A model generated the notes under the pieces. That model was not told the DNA's origin. It worked only from the letters and a program-made list of their open reading frames with translations, and ran no database searches. From assembly GCF_958445495.1 (NCBI RefSeq), contig NZ_CAUCSQ010000007.1, positions 1 through 64,000 on the forward strand: DNA of 64,000 bases, in the 5' to 3' direction. Position 1 is the first letter of the stretch, and each line of letters opens with the position of its first letter. Origin of the DNA: an uncultured Bacteroides sp. GTDB taxonomy: Bacteria; Bacteroidota; Bacteroidia; Bacteroidales; Bacteroidaceae. Position numbers and translations under genes: made by a program. This document shows positions 1 to 7,812 of the stretch, piece after piece.

Positions 1-30
1 AGAGTTCTGCTGTCTGATACAAGAGGATAA
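1..30 (+). CDS. Possible 3' end of an upstream CDS (partial)
   Basis: Frame 1 is open from the window edge and ends at a TAA at 28-30, encoding the tail RVLLSDTRG. A strong terminator follows at 75-122, so some transcript probably ends here. The fragment is too short to identify. Because a fimbrillin-type lipoprotein lies just downstream, a related surface-protein gene would not be surprising, but that is a guess. Confidence 0.25.
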   Translation, partial: RVLLSDTRG

Positions 31-74
31 ATTGAATTGATAGAACTCACCTTTATATATATTGGAATTTCAAT

Positions 75-122
75 AGCCTTCCCGGAAATCACAGGACGAT
101 TTCCGGGGAGGCTGTTTTTTTT
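75..122 (+). terminator. Rho-independent terminator
   Basis: A 16-bp stem (75-90 with 98-113, one G-T wobble) with a 7-nt loop is followed by a run of eight T at 115-122. It would end transcription of the gene upstream of the window and insulates the downstream fimbrillin unit. Confidence 0.85.
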
Positions 123-302
123 ATATCTGAACACACCCTTTTCAATAACTCCTGTCATATTCTCCCGGTCTGTAAATATCCGGTCTTTCTAAAAGCTGCC
201 CTCCGTTCCAATATGGAGGAGAGGAAATGCAATCTCCTCCCTCCCGTACAAAGTGTGAGAATTATCGTATTTTATGATATTAACCGTATATAAAAATAAC
301 CA

Positions 303-310
303 TAGATTTG
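303..310 (+). promoter_or_regulatory. Candidate Bacteroides -7 box for the small-peptide/fimbrillin unit
   Basis: TAGATTTG matches the Bacteroides -7 consensus TAnnTTTG exactly, about 108 bp upstream of the ATG at 418. I see no good TTTG -33 box at the expected 19-21 bp spacing, so the call rests on the -7 box alone. Confidence 0.35.
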
Positions 311-417
311 TACCCTTGAAAGTACAATCCTGCAAAAATCTATTTGTGCGCAATAGGCCGGATATGAATGTTAGTAACAACCTGAATTACATTAGTAATA
401 ATAAAAAGAGAGAAATT

Positions 418-597
418 ATGGAACAGCAAGTAAAAGAAGATTATCAGTCTCCCATGATTGAAACAATCTGGATTAATCTGGAAAACGGATTTATGACAGG
501 GTCTGTAGTCGAAAGACAGACTAATATTACGGAAGAAACCTGGGAAGATGGAAATAATGAAGAAAGTGATGACATATATACAGATATTTTATTTTAG
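418..597 (+). CDS. 59-aa acidic small protein preceding a fimbrillin-type lipoprotein
   Basis: I chose the ATG at 418 because it follows a purine-rich AAGAGAGAAATT stretch. The frame is open further upstream (ATG at 361; open to 274). The product is short, strongly acidic at the C-terminus, and has no signal peptide or membrane segment. It has a YQSPMIETIW...ENGFMTGS layout resembling short peptides often found next to fimbrillin-family or surface lipoprotein genes in Bacteroides. It ends 9 bp before the lipoprotein ATG, so the two are probably co-transcribed and may be translationally coupled. The function is unknown. It could be a secretion or assembly partner, a leader peptide, or a precursor peptide. 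Nothing in the sequence decides between these. Confidence 0.6.
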   Translation: MEQQVKEDYQSPMIETIWINLENGFMTGSVVERQTNITEETWEDGNNEESDDIYTDILF

Positions 598-606
598 AAT
601 AGAATT

Positions 607-2862
607 ATGAAACCATACTTATTGAAGACAAATTTGCAGATACTACTGTTTATTTTTACAGTATTGTCAACTTTATCCTCATGTACAAACGAAGAAGGAG
701 AGAAGTTCTCCGGTTCATTGCCGGGAGCCATTGATTTACAAGTGAGTTTGGGAAATTTTGACGTGCCTTCCACTAGTACGAGAGCAGAAACATCGGTTAT
801 AAGTTCGCAAACCGTAGAATTGGCGGAACAGCTTTATGCACAAGTCATCGTGTCTGAAGAGGATGGTCCGGCCACACGTGCAACTACGGATAATGTGTTG
901 ACGGAAAATATGAAATTCCGTATACAGGCTTATGAAGATGACATTCTGAAAACGAGCATTCTCTATCAGGTACTCGGTGAAGGAGCGGTGTCCATTATAG
1001 ACGGACAAAATTACGACATTGAGCCGGAATACGGATATATAGAAACCGGAGGACATAAGTTTTTCCGTCTGGTACCAGGCAAGTCCTATAAATTAGTCGG
1101 TTATACGGACGGTACGGAGAATGATCCGGGAGCTGTCCCAGGAAACTTATTCACTTATACATGGCGAAAGAATTATATGCAATTCGTGAAGGATAACGTG
1201 ACGATAAATAATGGAGATAATACTCTTGCCGCAGTTTTTAAACACATGAATGCCGCTATCCAGGTCATAGTTAATACGGATGATTTATCCGGTAATGTGG
1301 AAAATGCCCAAGCGGTTATATGGCAAGAGTCTTCCATGCCCTATATGAATTCATGGGACTTCCTCTCCTGCAGTTTTACGGATACGCCGCTAACGGTGGA
1401 CGGAAGCACAGATAACGGAGTATTGATTGATTGGGATAATGTTGCAGCAGCCACAACGTTTAAAAGCAACCTTTCATATTTTGTTCCGGGGGAATACGGA
1501 GCGTTAAAAATTAAATTTAATTCGATAAGAGTAAACGGTTCTGATTTCTCCAATACCAATACCATCTCATTATCGTCAAATACCTTCAATACACTGTCGA
1601 GGAATAAAAAATACGTTGTGACGATTAAGTTCATACCTCCGGCAAAATTGGAGTATAACCAAGTTGATTTGTATTGGGGAAATGATGATACCAATGGGGA
1701 TGGTATCGTTGACGTAAATGGAACCAATTACGTATTTAATGTACTGAATCAGATAACAGCCAATAAGTCCGATCTTTGGTTACGTTTGCCGGAAGGGATG
1801 TATTGGGCAGGAAATTCCGGGTTAAAGGTGAATGAAACTCCTGTTATAATAAAAGTTGCCGAAGGAACTACTGTCGATATTACCGTACAGATGAGTCCGT
1901 CCTTACGTGGCAGGAGTGTGGATGTAACGGTACATACGACTTTGGCGGACGCTATCGCAGGCGTACAGGCCAAACAGATAGTACCTGTTGCCTGGTATAA
2001 CAGGCTTGGGCATCTTGCACAGAAAGTAGGAAGTGAAGAAAATAAGCAGTATTCTTATTCGAAGTATGTGAAAGGGGAGTCGGCAGGTACGAATACCTCA
2101 TTGAGTTTTAGTAATGATAAGGGATATGTGGCTATCGGTAAAAATCCGGCGCAGCCTGAAGTAAATGCAGTCCTCACTAAAGTATTGCCGACTCGCGAAG
2201 GAATATTTTATTGTGAAGAACAAGATAAGCAAGGTAATACGAAAAAGACCAAAGTGTATGTACAACAGAATACTTTGGGATTTGTAGCCAGCGGAATTTT
2301 CGTTAGAGATGGAAAATATGTGATTACAGAAGATGGAAAAAAAGAAGAACGAGTCTTCTTCATGCCTGGATGTGATGTCGGCATACAAGGGTACAGTACA
2401 AATTCCAGCTTCTCTGCCGAAGGAGTCACCTGGCAGGCCTGGCGTCCCGTTGATTATTATTATACGGTAGATTCAGTTGGAAACCTGACCGCCCATAGCG
2501 GTCTGAGTCTGGCGGACTTTAGAAAAGGTGTTAATATTGACCATAGAGGAGACCCTTGCAGTAAAGTATCTCCCATGTATTCATATAGATATGCCACTGC
2601 CTCTGAGATAGATTATCTGATAAAAGGAGCTACACACTCTACAAAGTACATGACAAGGATATACATGCCGGTTCTCAAACAGTATTTATATTCCGAGGGA
2701 GCATGGAGAATTTCTATGAATTCGCAAAAGACCAATGGCTGTCTCAGTGAAGTAAGTGCAAGATGGAGTGGAAAAGGATGTGCAATTGATGGTTATGCCG
2801 GATCGGTAATAAGGCAGAATTCGTTTTATCATGCAGCCCGTGCCTTATGTGTCAGGAATTAG
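607..2862 (+). CDS. Fimbrillin-family (type V pilin-like) lipoprotein
   Basis: The 751-aa product has a hydrophobic leader and a lipobox ending at Cys26 (TLSSC), so it should be lipidated and exported. The stretch after the lipobox carries STRAE- and ATRAT-type arginine sites, typical of Bacteroidales fimbrillin precursors that are matured by an Arg-directed protease. The middle is beta-rich, consistent with a two-domain fimbrillin/Mfa-like fold. The last ~150 residues contain Tyr-rich, Cys-containing segments and end in ARALCVRN, a tail style common in Bacteroides fimbrillin-family proteins. A role as a surface pilus subunit or tip adhesin is inferred from family resemblance. It follows the 59-aa gene by 9 bp. 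The large size suggests a tip or anchor rather than a shaft subunit, but that is speculative. Confidence 0.65.
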   Translation: MKPYLLKTNLQILLFIFTVLSTLSSCTNEEGEKFSGSLPGAIDLQVSLGNFDVPSTSTRAETSVISSQTVELAEQLYAQVIVSEEDGPATRATTDNVLTENMKFRIQAYEDDILKTSILYQVLGEGAVSIIDGQNYDIEPEYGYIETGGHKFFRLVPGKSYKLVGYTDGTENDPGAVPGNLFTYTWRKNYMQFVKDNVTINNGDNTLAAVFKHMNAAIQVIVNTDDLSGNVENAQAVIWQESSMPYMNSWDFLSCSFTDTPLTVDGSTDNGVLIDWDNVAAATTFKSNLSYFVPGEYGALKIKFNSIRVNGSDFSNTNTISLSSNTFNTLSRNKKYVVTIKFIPPAKLEYNQVDLYWGNDDTNGDGIVDVNGTNYVFNVLNQITANKSDLWLRLPEGMYWAGNSGLKVNETPVIIKVAEGTTVDITVQMSPSLRGRSVDVTVHTTLADAIAGVQAKQIVPVAWYNRLGHLAQKVGSEENKQYSYSKYVKGESAGTNTSLSFSNDKGYVAIGKNPAQPEVNAVLTKVLPTREGIFYCEEQDKQGNTKKTKVYVQQNTLGFVASGIFVRDGKYVITEDGKKEERVFFMPGCDVGIQGYSTNSSFSAEGVTWQAWRPVDYYYTVDSVGNLTAHSGLSLADFRKGVNIDHRGDPCSKVSPMYSYRYATASEIDYLIKGATHSTKYMTRIYMPVLKQYLYSEGAWRISMNSQKTNGCLSEVSARWSGKGCAIDGYAGSVIRQNSFYHAARALCVRN

Positions 2863-2937
2863 CGATTGAAAAAGAAACCGGAATATCCCGAATTTTATTT
2901 TGAGAGGAGCTTGATTTTATAGATTAAGGTCATTTAA

Positions 2938-2989
2938 AATCCCCTTGTTTTTAACTTATTGTAATCCAAGATTAAAAACAAGGGGATTA
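2938..2989. terminator. Strong hairpin, probable bidirectional terminator
   Basis: A 17-bp perfect inverted repeat (AATCCCCTTGTTTTTAA and its complement) flanks a loop of about 17 nt. It lies between the plus-strand fimbrillin gene and the minus-strand lipoprotein. The long stem suggests a terminator even though the T-run on the plus side is poor. Confidence 0.6.
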
Positions 2990-3135
2990 TTACGTTTCAA
3001 CATGCAGATTATTTATTAAATAAGCCTGCTTCATTTTCCTGTTTCGGAATATTGCTTTTGCAATTTAAACACCACCGGTTTTGTATCCGCATGATTTAAG
3101 AGGAACAGTTACAGTGAATTCCTCGCAGAAACAAC

Positions 3136-3167
3136 CTCTTCCTGATAAGAATAATTATCAGGAAGAG
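3136..3167 (-). terminator. Terminator of the minus-strand Ig-like lipoprotein gene
   Basis: A 13-bp perfect stem (3136-3148 with 3155-3167) around a 6-nt loop lies 10 bp beyond the stop codon at 3178. On the minus strand it is followed by a T-rich stretch (GGTTGTTT). Confidence 0.7.
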
Positions 3168-3177
3168 TTCTATTATT

Positions 3178-3897
3178 TCATTTATTTGATTTACAGTACA
3201 TTATTTTATAATGGTCCTTATCGTATTCCGATATTTGAACCGCTAAATTTCCGTCCAGGCTGGCCCATTTCCCTTTACCGAGCCCCCAGTATCGTTCAAC
3301 AAAAAAGGTATATAACTTTTCCTCTGTCATTTTCTTTCTGTCCACGACCGAATATGAAGCGGAAAGCAGTCCGGTTTCTTCGTTGAAGAAATAATATTCA
3401 CCTGTCGGTTCGGTTCCTCCATGCCTGTAATAGAACACATTCAAATCGGTTTGCAGTTCATAACCGTCTCCCTTCTGCCGAATCAATTCTTTTTTCGTCA
3501 AGTTAAAGTCGTGTAAAGGCTCCATAAATTCCGGACTCCTGGGGATAACCGTCACTTTTACTTTAATGCTCTTGGTGTCTCCCTGAACTATGACATAAGT
3601 AATGCCGGCACACATACCGAGCACCTCTCCTTTGGGAGTGACTTTTGCGATACGTTCATTTTCAGAAGTAAAAGATACCTGCCTTGTGCCAGAGACATTG
3701 ATTCTCTGGCTTTGGGGCGGCCAATCCACATCCACCCACAATGTACTTAAAATAATATCGGACACATCTACCGTCATTTCAACCGGCTCATCTTCCCTAT
3801 TGCTGCAAGAAGTGAATGAAACGAAAAGCAAGACAAATACACCTGCCATAAGCATCACAATAATTACTGCGGCATAAAATAAATTCTTCATAAACAT
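3178..3897 (-). CDS. Lipoprotein with bacterial Ig-like (Big_2) domain, unknown function
   Basis: The 239-aa product begins with a long hydrophobic leader and a lipobox (FTSC, Cys about residue 31), predicting a lipid-anchored exported protein. Residues ~45-120 have the Big_2/BID_2 pattern: a beta-rich region with VSFTSENERIAKVTPKGEVLG followed by GITYVIVQG, as in bacterial Ig-like domains. The remainder, rich in Tyr and Phe, is not recognised. The start could also be the internal Met three codons in. The gene is monocistronic, convergent with the fimbrillin gene and divergent from the PL1 gene, with its own terminator. Nothing ties it to pectin use. It may be a surface-exposed housekeeping or adhesion lipoprotein. 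Confidence 0.65.
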   Translation of the reverse strand: MFMKNLFYAAVIIVMLMAGVFVLLFVSFTSCSNREDEPVEMTVDVSDIILSTLWVDVDWPPQSQRINVSGTRQVSFTSENERIAKVTPKGEVLGMCAGITYVIVQGDTKSIKVKVTVIPRSPEFMEPLHDFNLTKKELIRQKGDGYELQTDLNVFYYRHGGTEPTGEYYFFNEETGLLSASYSVVDRKKMTEEKLYTFFVERYWGLGKGKWASLDGNLAVQISEYDKDHYKIMYCKSNK

Positions 3898-4127
3898 ACG
3901 AAAGTTTTAATTATATAATTCAGATTTAAATCGCTGGATACAAATGTACCGATAAAGAACTCATCGGAATATATCCAAAAGTCCGATAGCTTTCTCCTTT
4001 CATACGGCTGGCATAATTTATGAGAGAAAAAGGGAAGATTCACCTACTTGCCATGCCTTTATATCGTATGAATGGAAAGAAAGTAGGATTCTCGGCAGAT
4101 ATTTTGTATCACTGTTGATTACAAATC

Positions 4128-4159
4128 TTTTTCTCTTTCGTCTTATTATTGTATTTTTG
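4128..4159 (+). promoter_or_regulatory. Candidate promoter of the PL1-led pectin operon
   Basis: TATTTTTG at 4152-4159 is an exact match to the Bacteroides -7 box TAnnTTTG, 29 bp before the PL1 ATG. A TTTT at about 4128-4131 sits at the -33 distance but is an imperfect box. A weak -33 would fit a promoter needing activation by a HTCS-type regulator, which is inference. Confidence 0.45.
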
Positions 4160-4187
4160 AATTTACTATTCACAAAACCCAATAAAA

Positions 4188-5927
4188 ATGAAGAAGAAAC
4201 ATGCACTTTTGGCAGCTTTTGCTGCAACAATGTTGGCTCCGAACGTTGTGTGGGCGCAATACCCGCAATTGACCGACGAAGCCAAAGAAAATTATAAAAA
4301 GATGATGACAGAAGAGCGGAAACGTTCGGATGAAGCATGGGCAAAAGCATTACCTATAATCCAGAAAGAAGCAAAAGAAGGACGTCCTTATATTCCTTGG
4401 GCCAGTCGTCCGTATGATTTACCCCAGGCAGACATTCCGGCATTTCCCGGTGCCGAAGGTGGCGGTATGTATAGTTTCGGCGGGCGTGGCGGTAAAGTGA
4501 TTACCGTGACAAATCTGAACGACCGCGGGCCGGGTTCCTTCCGTGAAGCCTGCGAGACAGGCGGTGCGCGCATAATCGTGTTCAATGTTGCAGGTATCAT
4601 CCATCTGGAATCTCCGATAATCGTCCGTGCTCCCTATGTCACTATTGCAGGACAGACAGCTCCCGGCGACGGAGTATGCATTGCCGGCGAATCCTTCTGG
4701 GTAGATACGCATGATGTAGTGGTGCGTCACATGCGTTTCCGTCGCGGGGAAACGAAAGTCTGGCATCGTGACGACTCTTTCGGAGGCAATCCGGTGGGCA
4801 ATATCATGATAGACCATTGCTCTTGTACATGGGGGCTGGATGAGAATATCTCTTTCTACCGCCACATGTACGACCCCAGTGAAGGACAATATGAAAGCAA
4901 AGACCTGAAACTCCCGACTGTGAACGTAACCATTCAGAACACGATTTCCGCAAAAGCGCTGGATACCTACAACCACGCTTTCGGAAGCACGCTAGGAGGT
5001 GAGAACTGTGCATTCGTCCGTAACCTTTGGGCAAGCAATTCCGGACGTAATCCCTCCATCGGATGGAATGGAATTTTCAATTTCGTTAATAATGTCGTAT
5101 TCAACTGGGTACACCGTTCTTCCGACGGCGGCGATTATACAGCCATGTTCAATATGATTAACAACTACTACAAACCCGGACCTGCCACGCCTAAAGATAC
5201 GAACGTGGGACACCGCATCCTGAAACCGGAAGCCGGACGCAGCAAACTGGACCACAAAGTGTACGGACGTGTATATGCCGACGGCAATATCATGGAAGGG
5301 TATCCGGAAATAACCAAAGACAACTGGAATGGCGGCATACAGATTGAAAATCAATCGAATACAGACGGATATACGGAATATATGCGCAGCTATAAACCGT
5401 TTGAGATGCCGTATATCAATATTATGGGAGCGAACGACGCTTATGACTACGTATTGAAACATGCCGGCGCTAATATCCCATGTCGTGACATTGTAGACGA
5501 ACGTGTGATCGAAGAAGTGAGAACCGGCATTCCCTACTATGAGAAGAAACTCCCGAAAGACGCTTACGGCGATCTTACCGGCCTGGCTCCGAAATCCATG
5601 GGCGAAGACGGACAGTTCAGATACCGCCGTCTGCCGAAAGATTCGTATAAACAAGGAATCATCACAGATATCCGCCAGATGGGAGGATATCCCGAATACA
5701 AAGGCACTCCGTACGTAGATACGGACGGTGACGGCATGCCGGACGAATGGGAAAAAGCCAACGGGCTGAATCCGAACGACCCGAGCGATGCCAATGAAGA
5801 TTGTACGGGCGACGGATACACCAATATCGAAAAGTATATCAATGGCATCAGTACGAAACACAAGGTAGACTGGAGAGATTTGAAAAACAATTACGATACC
5901 CTGGCTGAAAAAGGAAAATTAATGTAG
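4188..5927 (+). CDS. Polysaccharide lyase family 1 pectate/pectin lyase, exported
   Basis: The 579-aa product cleaves alpha-1,4-galacturonan by beta-elimination. It has an Ala-rich signal peptide ending near VWAQ (~residue 23), then a charged ~60-residue helix. The right-handed beta-helix starts at FPGAEGGGMYSFGGRGG (~85) with the PL1 signatures VTNLNDRGPGSFREA, AGQTAPGDG, RHMRFRRGE, IMIDHCSCTWG and NISF. Near the C-terminus (~515-555) is a DTDGDGMPDEWE...DCTGDGYTNIEKY segment typical of thrombospondin type 3/EF-hand-like calcium loops. It matches the PL1_2 enzyme that, as I recall, sits at one end of the B. thetaiotaomicron RG-II locus (BT1023). It leads a plus-strand run to ~17.5 kb. Its likely job is cutting homogalacturonan stretches flanking RG-II. 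Confidence 0.88.
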   Translation: MKKKHALLAAFAATMLAPNVVWAQYPQLTDEAKENYKKMMTEERKRSDEAWAKALPIIQKEAKEGRPYIPWASRPYDLPQADIPAFPGAEGGGMYSFGGRGGKVITVTNLNDRGPGSFREACETGGARIIVFNVAGIIHLESPIIVRAPYVTIAGQTAPGDGVCIAGESFWVDTHDVVVRHMRFRRGETKVWHRDDSFGGNPVGNIMIDHCSCTWGLDENISFYRHMYDPSEGQYESKDLKLPTVNVTIQNTISAKALDTYNHAFGSTLGGENCAFVRNLWASNSGRNPSIGWNGIFNFVNNVVFNWVHRSSDGGDYTAMFNMINNYYKPGPATPKDTNVGHRILKPEAGRSKLDHKVYGRVYADGNIMEGYPEITKDNWNGGIQIENQSNTDGYTEYMRSYKPFEMPYINIMGANDAYDYVLKHAGANIPCRDIVDERVIEEVRTGIPYYEKKLPKDAYGDLTGLAPKSMGEDGQFRYRRLPKDSYKQGIITDIRQMGGYPEYKGTPYVDTDGDGMPDEWEKANGLNPNDPSDANEDCTGDGYTNIEKYINGISTKHKVDWRDLKNNYDTLAEKGKLM

Positions 5928-5936
5928 TTGGCAACA

Positions 5937-5974
5937 AAGATGCCGGAGAGGCAACCCCCCTTTGCCGGCATCTT
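5937..5974 (+). other. Intergenic hairpin between PL1 and DUF3826 genes
   Basis: A perfect 10-bp stem (5937-5946 with 5965-5974) encloses a C-rich loop that can form an alternative GGCAA/TTGCC stem. It is followed by GATAAAAAAAG rather than a T-run, so it is more likely a processing, stability or attenuation structure than a terminator. Confidence 0.5.
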
Positions 5975-5993
5975 GATAAAAAAAGCAAAATCA

Positions 5994-6662
5994 ATGAAAA
6001 AGATTCTGATAGTATCACTTCTTTTTATTTCCGGTTGGATGTCTGCACAGACAGTCGGGCTGAACAAGGAAAACCGTGATTCGAAGTACGTGGAGTCCAT
6101 TGTCAACCGGTCGCAAAAAATCGTTGACAAATTAGGGCTTACGGATGCGAAGGTCGCCGAAGATGTCCGTAATATCATCGCCAACCGTTATTTCGAGTTG
6201 AACGATATTTATGAAGTGCGTGATGCCAAAGTGAAAGAAGTAAAAGAGTCCGGATTGACGGGCGACGCTAAAAAAGAAGCCTTGAAAGCCGCCGAAAATG
6301 AAAAGGACGCAGCCCTGTACCGTTCCCACTTCGCTTTCCCCGCCAATCTGTCCCTCTTTCTGGATGAAAAACAGATTGAAGCGGTAAAAGACGGAATGAC
6401 CTACGGAGTAGTCAAAGTGACCTACGACTCGCATCTCGACATGATTCCGACCTTGAAAGAAGAAGAGAAAGCGCAGATATACGCCTGGCTTTTGGAAGCC
6501 CGTGAATTTGCCCTGGACGCTGAAAATTCGAACAAGAAACATGCCGCCTTCGGCAAATATAAAGGACGCATCAATAATTATCTGGCAAAGCGCGGATATG
6601 ATTTGAAAAAAGAACGTGAAGAATGGTACAAACGTGTAAAAGCACGCGGAGGTTCTCTCTGA
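5994..6662 (+). CDS. DUF3826 family exported protein
   Basis: The open frame extends upstream to 5928, but I chose ATG 5994 (222 aa) because it starts the signal peptide MKKILIVSLLFISGWMSAQ and lies downstream of the 5937-5974 hairpin. The mature protein is highly charged and largely helical. It contains LDEKQIEAVKDGMTYGVVKVTY and IPTLKEEEKAQIYAWLLEAR, segments that align with the C-terminal ~180 residues of the esterase at 15548-17512 in this window, so the two share the DUF3826 domain. Its function is unknown. Its place between PL1 and GH43-like genes suggests a periplasmic accessory role in pectin breakdown, such as binding or scaffolding. I see no catalytic motif. Confidence 0.75.
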   Translation: MKKILIVSLLFISGWMSAQTVGLNKENRDSKYVESIVNRSQKIVDKLGLTDAKVAEDVRNIIANRYFELNDIYEVRDAKVKEVKESGLTGDAKKEALKAAENEKDAALYRSHFAFPANLSLFLDEKQIEAVKDGMTYGVVKVTYDSHLDMIPTLKEEEKAQIYAWLLEAREFALDAENSNKKHAAFGKYKGRINNYLAKRGYDLKKEREEWYKRVKARGGSL

Positions 6663-6717
6663 ATACAATAAGAGCGGAATTAATTCCCGAATTAAATGGT
6701 TAGTTTGTTTGATGGTG

Positions 6718-6751
6718 AAAAGGGTGGCTCGGAGAGTCGCCCTTTTTGGCG
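6718..6751 (+). terminator. Probable terminator after DUF3826 gene
   Basis: AAGGGTGGCT and AGTCGCCCTT form a 10-bp stem with G-T wobbles around a short loop, ending in TTTTT. It lies in the 199-bp gap before the GH43-like gene and may split the plus-strand run into two transcription units. Confidence 0.6.
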
Positions 6752-6861
6752 TGATAAAACCGGATTCTTATGAGTCCGTTTGAGTACAAACAGCCCTTTT
6801 CATCGTCTCCCTTGTAAAAGAGTGTAGTTTTTATAGAATAAAAGAATCATAGAGAAAAGAA

Positions 6862-7791
6862 ATGGGAAAGTTAAGGAATACATTCATTGCGTTAAGCATC
6901 TTGTTTTTGGTTTCTTGTGGGGGAAACAAAGACTATTATATGTTCACTTCATTCCGCGAGCCTGCCGACGGAGGTCTGAAATATCTGTACAGTGAAGACG
7001 GAATCCATTGGGACAGCATACCCGGCACATGGCTGAAACCGGAACTGGGGCAGCACAAGCTGATGCGCGACCCCTCTATGGCACGCACCCCGGACGGAAC
7101 CTACCATCTGGTATGGACAACCAGTTGGAAAGGAGATTTAGGTTTCGGATATGCACATTCCAAAGACCTGATTCATTGGTCGGAACAGCAGATGATTCCC
7201 GTGATGGCAGACGAACCGGCCACTGTCAACGTGTGGGCGCCGGAAATTTTCTACGATGACGAGAACGAACAGTTCATGGTAGTATGGGCGTCATGCATCC
7301 CCGGCCGTTTCGAAAAAGGAATAGAAGAAGAAACCAACAACCATCGCCTGTATTACATCACGACAAAAGACTTCAAGACCGTCTCGAAAGCCAAGCTGCT
7401 GTACGACCCCGGATTCAGCTCGATTGACGCCGTTATCGTGAAACGGGCGAAGAAAGACTATGTGATGGTGCTCAAAGACAACACGCGCCCCGAACGCAAC
7501 CTGAAAGTAGCCTTTGCCGATTCTCCGGCAGGGCCTTATTCACCGGCGTCCCAGCCTTTTACCGAATCGTTTGTAGAAGGTCCTTCCGTGGTGAGGCTGG
7601 GAGACGATTACCTGATATATTTCGATGTGTATAAAAAGAAAATATATGGAGCCATGCGTACGAGAGACTTTCTGAATTTCACGGACGAAACAAAGAATGT
7701 CAGCGTGCCGGCGGGACATAAGCACGGAACCATTTTCAAAGCCCCGGAACCTGTCGTGAAAGCACTCCTGGAAGAAAGCAAGAAGAAATAA
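6862..7791 (+). CDS. GH43-like lipoprotein (five-bladed propeller glycosidase)
   Basis: The 309-aa product has a lipobox LFLVSCG (Cys ~19). It has the family layout: DPSMARTPDGTYHLVWTT (~70), WAPEIFYDDENEQFMVVWA (~115), a central SSIDA segment, and VEGPSVVRLGDDYLIYFD (~230), where the EGP Glu is the usual general acid of GH43-type enzymes. GH43 members mostly remove arabinofuranose, xylose or galactose. In position it matches BT1021 of the B. thetaiotaomicron RG-II locus, as I recall. The substrate is not evident from sequence. The GH143-GH142 gene follows after 21 bp, so the two are probably co-transcribed. Confidence 0.75.
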   Translation: MGKLRNTFIALSILFLVSCGGNKDYYMFTSFREPADGGLKYLYSEDGIHWDSIPGTWLKPELGQHKLMRDPSMARTPDGTYHLVWTTSWKGDLGFGYAHSKDLIHWSEQQMIPVMADEPATVNVWAPEIFYDDENEQFMVVWASCIPGRFEKGIEEETNNHRLYYITTKDFKTVSKAKLLYDPGFSSIDAVIVKRAKKDYVMVLKDNTRPERNLKVAFADSPAGPYSPASQPFTESFVEGPSVVRLGDDYLIYFDVYKKKIYGAMRTRDFLNFTDETKNVSVPAGHKHGTIFKAPEPVVKALLEESKKK

Positions 7792-7812
7792 ATTATAAAA
7801 CCTGAATAAATC

